DNA of 64,000 bases from NCBI GenBank assembly GCA_004154925.1, contig QJNS01000248.1, forward strand, positions 48,723 through 112,722. Direction: 5' to 3'. Numbering within the stretch: position 1 is the first letter of the stretch; each line of letters begins with the position of its first letter. The translations under genes were made by a program, and so were the position numbers. Source of the DNA: Monosporascus cannonballus (lineage: Eukaryota > Ascomycota > Sordariomycetes > Xylariales). The notes beneath the pieces were generated by a model. That model searched no databases and was not told where the DNA came from. It saw nothing but the letters and a program-made list of their open reading frames with translations. This document shows, one piece after another, positions 35,001 to 48,105 of the stretch.

Positions 35001-36622
35001 CGCTTCCACGTCAGTAATAAGTGCTGGGATGACAGCCAATACCCACGAGGAGGTGGCTCACAGGTTCCGAACGACGGTTGTTCCGGACTCCTTTTCACGC
35101 AGATCCTAAGCCGCACATCAGCGGACGCCAATGCACTGTTGACGTATATACGTAGAGTCGTATATCAGACAAATTAAGATGTATCGTATACAACTAATAT
35201 CCGTAAGTAATTGTTGAATGGGACGTTAAGGTTCAAGCAACCTCTGGTAACATACCCGTAGGGTTTGGATTTTAAGAGAGGGGGGGGGATGAATAATGGT
35301 GTGTAGCATTATTCCATCGCCACAGAGCCTTCTTATTTAATCTCTTTAATTTCTTTTATACAATTCAGATATTGAATTAAGTATAGCAGCTAGTGCCTAG
35401 ATATGACAGCTATATAGTCCGGTGACGTGGGTTAAGTGGGGACAAAGCTCCGGTTCTTAAACAAAATGACTATGCAAACGTACTATACTTGTAGTTCCCA
35501 TTCTTCAACTCTAATATGCCTTGAGGTATCCGTAGGCGTGGACAAGCCTTTTTCTGGGCTAGCTTCTGTATAATACTAAACTCTAACGGAAGAAGAGGAT
35601 ATCTGAGTGCTGTGCTGGCGAAGCACCATGTCTAGCTATCCCCGTACCATTTTAGCTGTCTCTGATGACGATTCCTGGCGGCTGAGTAAGGGGCTGTCGT
35701 GGTCAAGAGCTACATTTAAGTCGTTTTGATGGTCACCTCAGCCTTGTCTGGGGCAAACCTTATTTCGACATAGTATGGAATAGGGGGTCACACGACATAG
35801 TATACCCAGGTACACTGCCTCATTCATTAACAGAGACGCCAGGTTGGCTATTCGATAAGACGATTTCGCATAATCCTGGCCACTACTGGGCCCTTGCACG
35901 ACACCGTTCTATCTATTCGCTGGGAGTGCTAAGTTAGGAGGGCCACGGTCGTCCATGGCCATCGCGCCACGGCCGAGACTGTAAGTTGGGTTTGAGAGAT
36001 ATGCGAGCGAAAGGCACAGCAGTCATGCAAGAGCTATTGTTTGACTCGGTGAGCAAGGGATGAAAGATATTGCTATGATCGAAAGCGGGCATTAGATAGG
36101 CCACCGAGGGAGACGGCCTGCTTGCGTATTGTCGCTTTGCCACCTTAACGAGCACCGCATCTGGATTACTAAGCATTACTACTTCGGAAGTTAGAGGAAA
36201 AGCATGGTGTAGAGAGGTATCACGCACAGTACTTCCATTTCCTCACACCCGTACCAACTCAATATCATGGAGTTAAGTGATCATCACGTGATATTGCAGT
36301 ACTCGCTTAAGCTCCCTAGAATGGGCAAGCGCATAGAGAGATAGATAGCTTGATAAGACCAGCAGAGAGCTATTACAATAGAGCTCGGAGCTCTGACCAG
36401 GTGACGATATCGATCGGAGGAATCGGTATGGGCCGACCTGACCTGATTTGGGTCCCGAAAGCAGCTCAAAATTACCTAGGTAAACCTGCTAAACCAACTA
36501 ACGGGGCCTTCAATTGTCGTCAAATCAGAGAAACCGGAAATCCCTCTTCTGATTGTTACCTTTTAACAACATCACGAAACCGACCCGACCGCACACATCT
36601 CCACTCCGCCATTGCCGCCGCC
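32077..36622. other. Gene-poor block, nothing intact recognised
   Basis: 4.5 kb between the divergent starts of APA2 and COX4, relatively AT-rich with many short frames broken by stops. A frame at 33285-33599 contains CRLRKKRCEAP, reminiscent of half a Zn2Cys6 cluster, but lacks the other cysteines. TAGGTAGGT lies at 33867-33875 and a perfect palindrome TACCTAGGTA at 36473-36482, 140 bp before the COX4 ATG. Confidence 0.5.
36473..36482. promoter_or_regulatory. TACCTAGGTA palindrome upstream of COX4
   Basis: Perfect 10-bp palindrome 140 bp before the COX4 start codon; the same word family recurs in other intergenic regions of this window. Function is inference. Confidence 0.35.
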
Positions 36623-37584
36623 ATGTTTCTGCAACGCTCCGCTGCCGCCGTCGCCCGACGCGCAGCCGTCTCCCCCGTTGTGAGACGCAGCTTTGTTGCC
36701 TCTGCCATCCGCCGTAAGGTTTCCCAATTGAGCTAGGAATGCTTTTTCCACGTCATCAATGGCATCATACGATATGCCCGGCCTGATCTTCACGAAAGCT
36801 GACCGGACATCTAGGAGGCGCCAAGAACGTCGAGCCTCACGCAACCGTCTCTCAGAAGATCAAGTCTTTCCACGGTACGAGCTTCACCAATCCCAATTGA
36901 GTCTCGGTCGCTTTGCTACCTATGTTCGATTGGGCTTGCTACCGACCGACCGGGAAAATGGACTGCGGGGTTTTGTTGACTGGATGTGTACTTGCAGAAA
37001 TCAAAGCCGAAGAGGACCTCATCGGTCCCGGTGCCGCACCCGGTACCGTCCCTACCGACCTCGAGCAATCCACGGGCCTGGAGCGATTGGAAATTCTCGG
37101 CAAGATGGAGGGTGTGGATATCTTCGACATGCGACCTCTGGACTCGTCCAGGAAGGGTGGGGTTGAATATCCGGCAAATACCTCGCGACTGATTGCGCTG
37201 ACGACATCGGGCTAGGGACCGTCGACAATCCTATCATGGTCAAGTCTGCTGGTGAAGAGCAGTATGTTGGCTGCACAGGCTCCCCAGCCGACTCGCACGT
37301 TGTCATCTGGCTCGGCGTAGGTCCCCCTATATTCCTCCCCGCCTATTAGCATCCTGTCAGAGATACATGAATTGGTATATTGCGTTAGTGCTATGAAGGT
37401 TGCGACTGACGTCATGGCCCCCTCTTAGATGTCCCGTGAGCGACCTATGGAGCGATGCCCTGAATGCGGCAGCGTCTATAAGATGGAGTACGTCGGGCCC
37501 CAGGACGACCACCACGGCCACGGCCACCACGGCTACGAGGAGCCCAAGACCTTCGCCAATTTTGTCAAGCCCGAGTACTGGTAA
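36623..37584 (+). CDS. cox4: Cytochrome c oxidase subunit IV (zinc-binding; mammalian Vb)
   Basis: Nuclear-encoded subunit of respiratory complex IV, matrix side of the inner mitochondrial membrane. Five exons, 188 aa: 36623-36713, 36815-36874, 36998-37156, 37216-37316, 37429-37584; introns of 101, 123, 59 and 112 nt with clear branch sites (GCTGAC, GCTGAC, GACTGAC), all phases fit. The N-terminus is a textbook presequence (MFLQRSAAAVARRAAVSPVV, Arg-rich, no acids). The family core is seen: GTVPTDLEQSTGLERLEI, FDMRPLDSSRKGT, then the zinc site with Cys in YVGCTGSP, a His in SHVVIWL and ERCPECGSVYK. A His/Gly-rich insert (DDHHGHGHHG) precedes the end ...FVKPEYW, as in other Sordariomycete Cox4. 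The tiny second exon (60 nt) is easy to miss. Confidence 0.95.
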
Positions 37585-40500
37585 ATCTCGGATACTCGCA
37601 AGTAGAGTATGCATTGTGCATGGGAAGGGGAATCGGCGAAAGGAGAGGAGCTGTAAATACGTACATTGGAGGGGCTGTATAGAATCCTACCACCTTTTTC
37701 GCCAGCGTCATCGCCTTGACAAGTTACATTTTCATGTCTCTTGTGGGTTGATCTCAGCGCCTTGGAGCTCGTCGATTCAGGCATGGCCTCTGTTGATTGC
37801 GCCGCCATACTGCTTGGCTACAAATCATAGCTTAACGACGAGTGCAGCCGGTTGTCCCTGAACGATGATCCTCACCGTGCGCTAGGTAACGTATACTGTG
37901 GTGTATAGCGTGGCGCAATGCGGCGTACGAGTGCGGCGTAGGTGTTTCATGGAATGCCCGTACTACCAACATAACTAAACTTGCAGACTTGGTATTCTAT
38001 CTTGGGCAACAGTCGGCTTTGTATCGAACCACCTCGCACACTTCGTAGCTAGATAAGATAGAGTGTTACCTCGCCTTAGCCTAGTATTCGAATGGACTCC
38101 AGATGAAGTTTAGTTCCATTAGATACGTTCAGACGTTGATTATGCGCAAAGTACCGGCCGCAGAGGCTGAGACATTTCACTATACTTAGTATTTTGCTGA
38201 AAGAAGAACTCTATTCGCTCTAAGGCGGGGAAGGTTTAGGTTTATACGTAACTAGGTTCTTATTTACGGACGGCGCATATTGATGGCACAGGGAGGAGAC
38301 ATTCGCTGCATCCCGGATATCCTCCCTATTTCTCTGTATACCGAAGCACTCGTATAAGGAGGATACGTACAAGTACTATCTACCTAGGGGGAGATACTGT
38401 ATTATACGAGGTGACCGGAGGGAGTAAGATGGATTGACGAAACAGGAAGCAGGCGGGCGCTCATTGGATAACGGAGCCGGAATACGGGACCCAACATACA
38501 GTATTCTCTAACTGCGCCCCACTTGCTCGAATATGAAATGTGACGGGACATTCTGACTGCAAAATGCACCTACTATAGGGGGTAGGTCACACGTACATCG
38601 ATTACGTGCGCCGTATGTTCGGATACTTTGGTAGTAGGAGATTGCCCGCCTAGAGAACATGCCCAGATTCGATTCGATTGTGGTTACCTATTATGCATAT
38701 GTGGCTTGGGTCTGAGCCTCTAAGTTCTTCTATCTCTTTTAGCTCACCCGCTTAGACGGGGTAGCTGCCAATGGAAATTGAGGACTGACGAGTAAAGCGA
38801 AAGTTCCAACACGGAATGCGCAATACCCATGCATCCCTATAATCCATTGCCCAGTGGGTTCAAGCCATGCTGACACCAGAGCTAAAAAAGTTTCATTAGC
38901 CTTCGTATGACAAAAGTTTGAGTATACATCGGCCGCCATATAGGATGTTCGCATCAAGTGATAGATCCCCCGGTGCTTAACACTCGTCTGATATTTAATC
39001 ATTCCGTTACGTATCGGTTTCGATCGGCTTTTTGCTGCTTTGCCCAGACGCCCCCGCTAGCTGCAAAGCTCGCCTGGTAGGCTGTAACTCCTATTAATAT
39101 TATGGTCAACTTAATCTAACAATTATAGTAATAGTACCCCCTAGTTACATGCGCCTCCCAAGCAGTCATAAGCACGGGTGAGAAGCAATAGTCGTATGGT
39201 CGCGCACGCTATATACATGTATGTATACTAGTGCATCCAAATGTACCTTCGTTATGTAGGGTAATAATATCATAATCCTATTCCTGACGTGTCCCCTACC
39301 ATCATCATGGTTAATAATATCAACAGCTATCACAATAAGCTGCATATCCCTCCCTTGCACTCATACACTCTTTCTCGTCGTTCCCGCCGACGTACATTCC
39401 CACCAAGCCTATTTGTAGACATCTAGCTCTATACTATCCTCTTGAGAGCCTTCCCAAAGTCAAATCTCCTGTCCCCGTATCAACCTCCCAATACCACGCC
39501 CGCCATTTCAGTACCAATTCACCGATCTGTCTTCCTTCATTCCTGTGATGATATTCTAGCGATCATAGATATATATCTTATCGAGGTTGACAGTTATCAC
39601 GACCCACGCGATTTGAGGGCTGCCTCAGGGACCTAGACATTCAAGCGAAGGTGCAAATCCAAGGTCCGTCGTCAATTTTCTGCGCCCCGTCATCTCATTC
39701 TACATAATACCGGAGTTGGAGCTTCGAACCAACGCATAGCGCGCCCCAATCAGCCCGACCCTGTATGCCGCGATCACATCTAGTGATTCCGATACTCCCG
39801 TCACTAACTTGGTAGGTTCAGTACCTTCTTTCTGCCTAGTCTAACTTTTCGTGATGCTGTTTCGATGTGCTCTCGGCCTCAACCCCAACCCCAAACCCTT
39901 TTATCCCCTGCACCACACATCTGGCCGATGTGACCTACAAGAAGGTAACTGCATCTCTGGCCGTTTTCCCGCTATCTAACCTGGTCAGTAGAGCCGCATC
40001 ATCGTCCTACGGGCCGAAAACTGTTTGACCCATTCTCTTGAAGACCCTGGTGCCCCATTCCACTACCCACTTGCATACGAGCAGCACCTCAATACCACAT
40101 TCCGCTGAACTCATCTACTTCGAACGTACCCAAAAAGTACATAGCAGGTGCTGATGCACTATCACCTTACTATAGCCGTCTGCACCAACTCCCTTTACCT
40201 TTGACCCACATGTATAGCCCATACTATACAATGTACATGACTTGCCTTGTGCGCCCTGCATTGCCGATGGTCTCGGTAGCTTGACATTTCACAATGCGCT
40301 AATAACCCATCGCATACTATAGGACTTTTTATGCCAGCCTAATAAAACAAAAAAGGAGGCAGCTACCTTCCGAAGCGGATATCTTAGTCACCCAGTATAC
40401 GCACATGGTTGCACTAAGTTAGTACTTCGATTACTATATCCCTCTGACGCGTGGTGGTGGCCTTTACGTATTTGATACCTGGACTGCCCACTATCGATTT

Positions 40501-41357
40501 CTACCCAAACCCGTCCGTTCAATACTCACCTATACACAATCCCTTCCTCTACTCCCGGTCGCAACTTCTCGTCGAACCCCTTTCCGACTGCGCGCCGACC
40601 CCTTCTCAACTGCTCCCTGACTTGTGAAGGGTTACCTACCTGTGACTGACATCTACTTATTATACTGCAGCCCCGGAGCGACTACAGCTCGTACTAAGAC
40701 GAGAAAGTGTTTGATAATCTAGCTCGTCCAAATCAACATTGCGCCGCCTTGGCAACTACTGGCAGCGACTCTTTATTTCATTTAGTATCTGCATGGGATA
40801 TAGGCTGCCAAGCCCGGCTGAAATTCCTGTAACATCCTAATCCGTGAGTGCATTTACATCTTCCCTGGTTCCCGCTTTGCTTCCTCACTCCCCTATAATC
40901 ACGTTGCATCGGTATAACAACACTTCAACACACGAGCGTCTCCACATCATCGGGTCACATCACATTACCTGTACTACGGTGTACTTACAGATATTACCCA
41001 CTCGAGCGCATGCACAGTAGGCCCCCCAACCCCAAATCGGCTCAACCGCTCACTGGGCCGCCCCTGCACTCTTATACGTATACATGCGCTCACTCGGCCA
41101 CCCGCCCCTTTATGTCCCGACCTCACATCGCTGCAGCACATCGCGATCTTTATGAGTGAAATTGGCGTACACTCTGCTATCATTCACTACGCTCGAGCCT
41201 TCGCAGCCTTTCATTCTATGCGCCTGAGAGCACGTGATACCAAAGTCTGCATTTGAGACGACGTTGGAGTATTGTCGATGGTTTGTCTGGGACTGATTTG
41301 TGACAGTTTTCTGTTTCCCCAGGTGAAGTGTGTTGGGGGGGGACTGTGATCGGCAGT
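37585..41357. other. Gene-free region, pyrimidine-rich in its second half
   Basis: 3.8 kb with no supported gene. From about 39.4 to 41.3 kb the plus strand is rich in C and T and poor in long frames, consistent with a long promoter/5' leader for the downstream + gene, perhaps with leader introns (e.g. TTTCCCCAG at about 41321). Nothing else recognised. Confidence 0.5.
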
Positions 41358-43631
41358 ATGTCGGCGAAGCGGGAACCATCCGATAAGCCGGATCTCGTCG
41401 CGATGGAAAAAAGTTATTGGCAACAAACTGAAATAGCCCGTGCTCGCGAAGACGCGAAGATGGAGGCTGACTTCCGTCATCGCCAGGATGGATCGCGAGG
41501 CCGTCTTGTTGATCTTTACAACCGGAAATCTCAGCTCGAGAATGAGTTACAGTCATTGGTGTCTAGCATCACCTATCAGGAACAGGAGCAGGAGAGATTG
41601 GTCCGTGATTACGAGGAGGCGCGAGCCCAGCTCCGAGTACAACGCCAGACCGAGGACCTTCGACAGCAAGAGTGGTTTGCCCAGGCCCGTGAAAGGGAAG
41701 CCAAGCAAGGTTATCGTCCAAAATCAAATGGCCGACAGTCATCCAACGGAGAGCTGCCACCGCTTGCGGCCGTCAGGGGCTGGACGAGTATTAACGGGTC
41801 GAGGCGACGCAGCCATCGCGAGGAAGATGACGAACCACCGGCAGATCCTGGAAATTTGCTTGGCAGTGTGTATCACAATCCCGTGGACGACTCGGACGTA
41901 AACGGCCAAGGGATGGTTCGTAACGGCGGCTTCCGATCGCCATCTAGAGTCTTTTCGACTTGCGTGAGTACGGAGGATGAAAATCTGAGCGGCCAGACGA
42001 GAAAGAACGGAGAACGACCGCTGAAACCAAAGGAGCGCCACAGTCTGCCGACGTTCACATCGGTGGTCAGGTCGCCGGCGGGGAAGCCTCGTAAGCTGAC
42101 ACGGCAAGCTCCTCTATCGCTAACCTCAACTGATGAAGTGCTAGTAACACCAGAAGAGGCGGTCGCGGCGTTCGCGTCACATCCACCCCCGGGGCGCAAG
42201 TCTTTACCAGAGGCGAAAAGGGCGTCTACCCCGATCAAGGAAGAAGAGGAGGTGAACGATGGCAAGGAAATCACGCGTGAGAACCTGGTCATCAAAGACG
42301 ATGGAAAGTTCATCACGGAGCCTCTGATGTATGCCGGAATTCCCCTAGAGAAAATCCACGAGAAGCACGAGTATTGGGACCCGGAGTGGGAGTCGCTGGT
42401 GTCCATCATTCAGCCGCAGGTTGAAAAGTGGCATGAGAGGCATGAGCATGCGAAACAAGACCAAACAGCTGCGCGGCATTCCGTGTTCCTTGCCAACCGT
42501 CAGATCAACCGTGGCAAGCAAATCCTCGACTTCCTCAATAACCAGAGCGTGAACTTCCACCCGTATCAGTTCGTCGGTAAGGAGATGATGTCTAAGTTCT
42601 ACAAAACCCTGGTCAACTATGACACCATGTTCCGTCTGGCCAACGTGCACGAGGAGTTGAAGAAGTTCGACCTTGATATAACGCCTCTGGATTGGCTGCG
42701 ACAAAGAATATACGAGGTCGCCACCGCCCAGGGAGAGAGATTTAACCTGTCCAAGTACATACACGACCTGTACCACGATGCCAAGCTCAAGGCGTTAAGA
42801 GAAAAACATGGGTTCGGGAACATTGGCCGACCTTCGGGATACAAGTTAGGGGAAAGGGATCCGAACAAGGCCCCTAAGACTAAGACGAAGAGGGATTCGA
42901 CAGGGCCCGGCTCGGCCCGGAAGAAGGGCCGGCGTTCTATTGGCCAGGTTGACCCGGATGGGGTGCCACCAATGGACGATCTGCAGCAAGGATTTCAACA
43001 ACCCCCGCAGGAGGTATTGGAGCCCGTAACCCCTCGACTCCAGAAGCGCCAGCGTCTGGAGACCGTGCGCCCGCCGGCGGCTCCCGAAGATGACGATCTG
43101 GAATCTCTCGGATTTACGTCAACCGATTCGTTCTCGGCCGGTCGGATCATGCATCTCGACTACCGGGTGTACCAGATCAAGACCCGCGCCTTGACGACGA
43201 GCACCGAGGTGACACAGTACTGGACATGGAAGTCGGACCAGAACATGTTCGAGCACCAGGTCCTCCGCGATGTGCACCCGAGAGTCACCTGGGGCTTCTA
43301 CCAGAAACCGATCGACTTCAACCTGAAGCTCACCGACCTGGTCGAGATCCAGTACGCGTCCGACTCCCAGAAAGTAGTAGTCGTCGTCAAGGACCAGAAG
43401 CGTGGCGACATCCTGGCGCATTTTAAGCGTGAGCGCACCAAGAGGCGATTCCTTGCGTTCGCCAAGAAGAAGCAGGTGAAGCTTGTGAAGAGCATGGGGT
43501 ACGTCGAATTTTTTAAGGACGGCCGGTAACTGTTCCCATCGGAAGCTGACTTGTTGTGCAGTGCGCAAATCGAGGACGCCTGGGCTCAGATGAAGTCCGA
43601 GACTCTCCCTAACGAGGAATCTGATACTTGA
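41358..43631 (+). CDS. Conserved-looking coiled-coil, basic protein of unknown function
   Basis: I do not recognise the family. Start ATG at 41358 (MSAKREPSDKPD); 745 aa if spliced. Residues ~15-120 form a charged, Gln/Glu/Arg-rich coiled coil. The middle is disordered with basic stretches (e.g. KPKERHSLP, KTKTKRDS..ARKKGRRS, likely nuclear localisation signals). Two folded-looking parts: about 325-500 (EPLMYAGIPLEKIHEKHEYW..., then helical) and a C-terminal part from about 600 on (LDYRVYQIKTRALTTSTEV..., WTWKSDQNMFEHQVL). The open frame stops at 43529, but a 36-nt intron (43526-43561: GTAACT, branch GCTGAC, TGCAG) would replace the stop and add a 24-codon end finishing ...LPNEESDT. A nuclear or chromatin role is a guess from composition. 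Confidence 0.8.
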
Positions 43632-45231
43632 CGCCATGCCGTGTGGTCCGACTACAACCCCATGAAGAGGAATATTTCTGCGTCAGACTATACTTCGCAC
43701 TTGATGGCGCTGTCATCCAGCGCCATAATGCTGATTAGGCGATTTTCACTTCGTCGCCAACTTCCTCAACTTTCCTTCTTTCTGTATAATAGTACGTCGG
43801 CGGACTTGACGACAGCGCTCTGTCGCTGCTCACGGATGCATCCTCTGGTCCTTCTGGCGGTTAGACGTAGCCGTCGTTATTTCCTTATCGACAATCTCTG
43901 GCAGGAGGACGTGATCGGTTTCGGGGGACATGGCGGTGCATCGTAGCTGCTCGATTATGGCCATCACGACCGGACGGATATACCCGTATTTGATTTTCAA
44001 CAGGGAAAACTACCTAATACAGATCAGCAACCGCAAGGGAAATCTCTTCTTTTCGCTTCTCTTCCTATTTCCCCATACCTGCATAATTATTTTGTCTTTC
44101 TTTCGTTTTCCTACGGACGGGATAGCGAAGGGGCGATCGGACGGAAAGAGGAAAGAACAGACGGTAGCCCCAGTCGTATCGGACTGGAGCGAAACATAGA
44201 CCGGATAGGGGGGCTGGCAGGGTAAGGGGCGCTGGAAGGACGGATTTCTTACTGGAGAAATATTGCATGCGCACCGCACTTCTGCTTCCCTAGGTTTACT
44301 ACTACCAGGTATGGCATAATAACGGAGCTGGTCAGCTACCGCTGCCGCCAAATCCTCTTTGCATGACGAGGCACGGCACGGCAGGGCAGTGCGCAAGGAG
44401 CCCCTTCACTCAGACGGGCGAGGATTCACGGCCCGGTCGTAGGATTAGCAATCAGCAAGATGTACCCGTACGGTGCTCAGCGAAGTGGGGAAACCGAGAA
44501 ATGTGTATTTACTTCTAACGTGCTCTCTTGGGTCTTTGCTGATATGAGCTGTGTTCCCAGGGTTGCGTTCCGTGGGGTAAGCTGTCTCTAATGCCTCTCC
44601 TCTAATGGGGTGTTTGTAGTGCACAGTTAGGAGTGTAGCACTGTATCATGAAGACCTGCGAATGTAATTTTTTCTTTCTACGATTAGCCGTTAGACCGCT
44701 GCCATACAGTTCGATCCTTTTGCACAGCCCTCTTCATTTCTAAGGAGCATTTGAATGATACCACAAAGCCCCCCTAAATTCCCAGGTAGTGTTTGTTGCA
44801 ATTATCTCTTGCAGTACCCAGGGCCCCGTCTTGCCAGCTGGTCATAAGCGCCGAGGCCTGCCAGAGCAATAGTCACATAATCCGGGCGTTCACATTAACG
44901 GGAGTCGTTATCGCTTATCGATGATATATGCAAGCAGCGAATAATTTTAGTCCCGCCTTATCTGATCTGATTGATACCTGCATTTCCACCACATTCAAGA
45001 CCGGACGACCACCGACGAACCAACAAGCGAGAGGCGGCGGACTACTCCTACCATTGCGCTTATTACCTACCATACACGCTACTACCTCGACGGTTTGCGG
45101 GCGAAACGGCCGAGCGAATAGAGTGGTACATACCTGTCTGTATATGGTGTCCTAGCCGGGGGCCTAGCGGATGAGCGAGCGAGCGAGCGAGCGAGCCAAC
45201 AACACCGAACTAGCGAAAGAAGAAGTCGAAG
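43632..45231. other. Intergenic, nothing recognised
   Basis: 1.6 kb; short frames only. A (GAGC)n tract lies at its 3' end, just before the bS6m start. Confidence 0.55.
45173..45196. repeat. (GAGC)6 microsatellite
   Basis: Six perfect GAGC units, 36 bp before the bS6m ATG, so within its probable 5' leader. Confidence 0.9.
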
Positions 45232-46065
45232 ATGTTGTACGAGTTGATCGGAATAGTGAGTCGTCCCCGGTAGCCCCCATGTTTCGCCCCTCGCTCTTTC
45301 TGGCGCCAATTGCTTTGGCTCGGGCTTCGACTGGGAACGCAGGCGCTGTAGGGGAGGACGCAAGCCATGTGCGCCAGGGTTCCGCGGAAGAGGAGTGATT
45401 AAAGCTCTGGGTCTGGGGGCGCGGGGACTACAGCGAGGGGTGGGCAAGAGAGAAAGCGGGCGGAGGGCTGATTATGCAGCGCGAGATGAGTGAAGTACAA
45501 GGCTGACGAGAACGTGATGGCAGGTCCGGCCGGGTAATCTTGCCGAGGTGAAAGAGTACGTCTTGCCTACCTAGCTAGCTACCCCTTCTTCTATTTTGGC
45601 ATACGGGCCCACGATGGTGATGCGATAGGATGGCGCACGAAGGACGATGCGCCTGGGGTCCGCTCCTCTGCAGCCCACGATCCCATTACCCCCATTCCCC
45701 TACGCATCGCGGACTCGGCGCAACAGCAAGAAACAAACGAAGCCAAACTAACTCTCCCCCCCCCACTCCGCAATAGAATCGTCCTAGGCGCCGGGCAGCT
45801 GATCTTGCAGCACAAGGGCGTGATCCGGGGCATATCGAACTGGGGTGTTTTTAGTTTGCCCAAGGCGACGTCGGTGCACCAGATGCGGCACAACCACGGG
45901 CACTACTTCGCCATGCGCTTCGACTCAAGCGTCGCCGCCCAGCAGGCCGTGCGCAACATGCTGGCCCTCGACCCCCGCATGATCCGTCACAGCAGCGTCA
46001 AGCTCGGCGACGGCAAGCTCGAGAGCATCAGTCGTGTTGGGTCGGGGGTTGAATGGAGGCGGTGA
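45232..46065 (+). CDS. MRP17: Mitochondrial small-subunit ribosomal protein bS6m
   Basis: Component of the mitochondrial 37S ribosomal subunit, bacterial S6 family. Three exons, 114 aa: 45232-45255, 45524-45555, 45777-46065. The first two exons are only 24 and 32 nt, coding MLYELIGI and VRPGNLAEVKE; introns of 268 nt (GTGAGT...GGCAG, branch GGCTGAC) and 221 nt (GTACGT...CAATAG, branch ACTAAC), phases 0 and 2. Joined, they give the typical S6 start (YELIGIVRPGN) followed by ILQHKGVIRGISNWGVFSLP and HYFAMRFDSS, the beta-alpha-beta pattern of the family. No cleavable presequence is evident, as in other fungal homologues. Without the small exons the gene would appear to start at an internal Met in exon 3. 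Confidence 0.92.
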
Positions 46066-48105
46066 TATCTCTCTTATTCTTTCGCGACTTCTCACGCAGG
46101 AGCCGACGTCGGGGGTTTGGAGTTCTAGGGCGGGACCAAAAGCGGGAGGGGGAATGCCGCTTGGTGGTGAGGGTTAGGTTTGGCTTGCCGATCAAGTGGT
46201 ATCCCATCAGGCGTTGGTCCGGCGGAATAGCCTGGATAGGCGGCTGTCGATATGTTGGAAGGCGCATCCCACATATGATGGACAGGACAGGGCGTATTGG
46301 CGAACGGCTGAGCAAGTTGCGGAACTGTATGAGTCGAGATGTCCTGCTCGCCAACGGACCGCAGGCCTCCAGGCCCAACCGTACGACACCCAAAGGGACA
46401 ACATCGGCCTGAGGAGGAGCAAGGTGTATGATACGTGTGTAATAGACTGTGCATATACATACATACGTCAATGAGGCAGGATGTTCCAGTATAGACTGGA
46501 ACGAATACCCAACACGTGCGATGCTCCCGGCGACGCTAGACGGGCTGGACCTGAGAGACTGGCCCTTTGTCTCCTGGGAGTATCCGGTTAAAGGTGAGAA
46601 ATGCCTACATCTCCCCTCGGAACCGAGTCGTCGCAGTTTCAGTGTGTCCCAAACTAATCCTAGGAGGGCTCGCAGTGCGTTCGTGGACAGCAAAAGCAAT
46701 ACCACGTAACGTGAAAAGGGGGTAAATGTGGTCATCAGGGCATTGCTAGCCTCGCTTATAATGGGTAAGAGACGAGGCCAGGCATACACATAAGTCCCGT
46801 ACTGTATCCCAGAAGCGACCGTACGCCAAGAGAATCGAACACCAGCGAGAGGAAGGGACAGACCCAAGGTGGCAACACCACCGTCTTCTCCCTGATTAGC
46901 GGCCGACGTCCTGGAACCCGCATATCTACCTGCTCCCCGTCCATCGACGCGTCGCACCCCACTAAAATAGCGTCGCAATCTCCTGCCTCCCACCTCCCGC
47001 CCGCGGACGGGGCTGACAAGTCTCGCAGCCCGTCGCGGCCTCGGAGGAGACGCCAATTCACCACTTGGGGATCCCGCCACGGGAGGCGGTCGACTTAAGC
47101 ACAGCCACCGAGTCAGCCCATCGCACTTCTGAGAAGGCGGATATCGCCTTCCGCGCGTGAGGCCAAGTCGCGCCAATCGACGATAAGCAGAGCCGGGTAT
47201 GCCAGCAGCAAGGCAGGCCGGGGGGGGGGGGGGGCCGAAACGGGCAGAAAAGATCAGGCTCTCAGTCGTCCGTATCCCTGCAGGGTTCCGCGCCTCAGCG
47301 CGGGGACGAAGATGATGTGTCAGTAGCAGCATCGGGTAGTCTGGGCTCGAGGGCGGGCCTGACGTGAGGGCGGCGGCGTTAGTCTTCGCGTCGGGCGCAG
47401 GTCCGTATGTGTGAGTAGTTCGTCACGCTGATTCCCTGGTGGGACACAAGAAACAGATAGAAACAGACAGGAATGGAACGAGCAGTGGAAAGAGAGGCTG
47501 GGCACGATTTGCGAGGGGGCCGAGAGCTTAGTTTCAATTTATCTACGTTCTTTTCAGGCTACTATCAAACTATCTATGATGTGGCGGCGACAAGGGCGGC
47601 AATGAGGGCTTCAACCATGCTATGAATAGACGGGAATCAGATGCAGAACCGAGCTAAGTGGCTCTTCCTCCCGTGGAGGCCGACTACTGCGCCGGCGATA
47701 CTTCTGTCTCAAGGGTCGTCTCTGCAGCCACGCTCACATCCGCATTCCAATATAGAAACCTACACGAATATACTTTCCTCGGCCTTAATTCATTTCAGAA
47801 CGTGCATGGCGGGAGAGCTCTACAATAAGCCGTTGATTGATGCAATAATTACCTCCGCATCTTAAACCTTCCCGATGAGGGGATGCATGACGTGACGTTA
47901 TTTGTCCGTCATATGAATTCTGCTCTAATTGACAACTCCAACTCTCCGGGCGTCTCAGGGTGATCGATGGTCAAACATGCTCTAACCTGAGAAAACGCAA
48001 AGTGCCCGCCGCCTTCATGATCTCGCAGGTCGAGATCGAAACGGTAGATGTGCTCTCGGCCACCCACCCAGCGCCACCACCTCGGCCGCGGCTGCCTTCT
48101 CCAAC
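46066..48105. other. Intergenic, with a long minus-strand open frame judged non-coding
   Basis: Convergent region between bS6m (+) and DCN1 (-). A 434-codon minus-strand frame (46028-47332) crosses it and overlaps the bS6m 3' end, but its product is Arg/Leu/Pro/Ser-rich without domain features. A 15-G run lies at 47220-47234. Confidence 0.5.

Noticed and set aside
46028..47332. 434-codon open frame on the minus strand
   Set aside because: Overlaps the 3' end of bS6m, and the product is Arg/Leu/Pro/Ser-rich with no domain, signal or repeat logic. A long stop-free frame is expected now and then in GC-rich DNA. It crosses a 15-G run. RNA-seq could overturn this.
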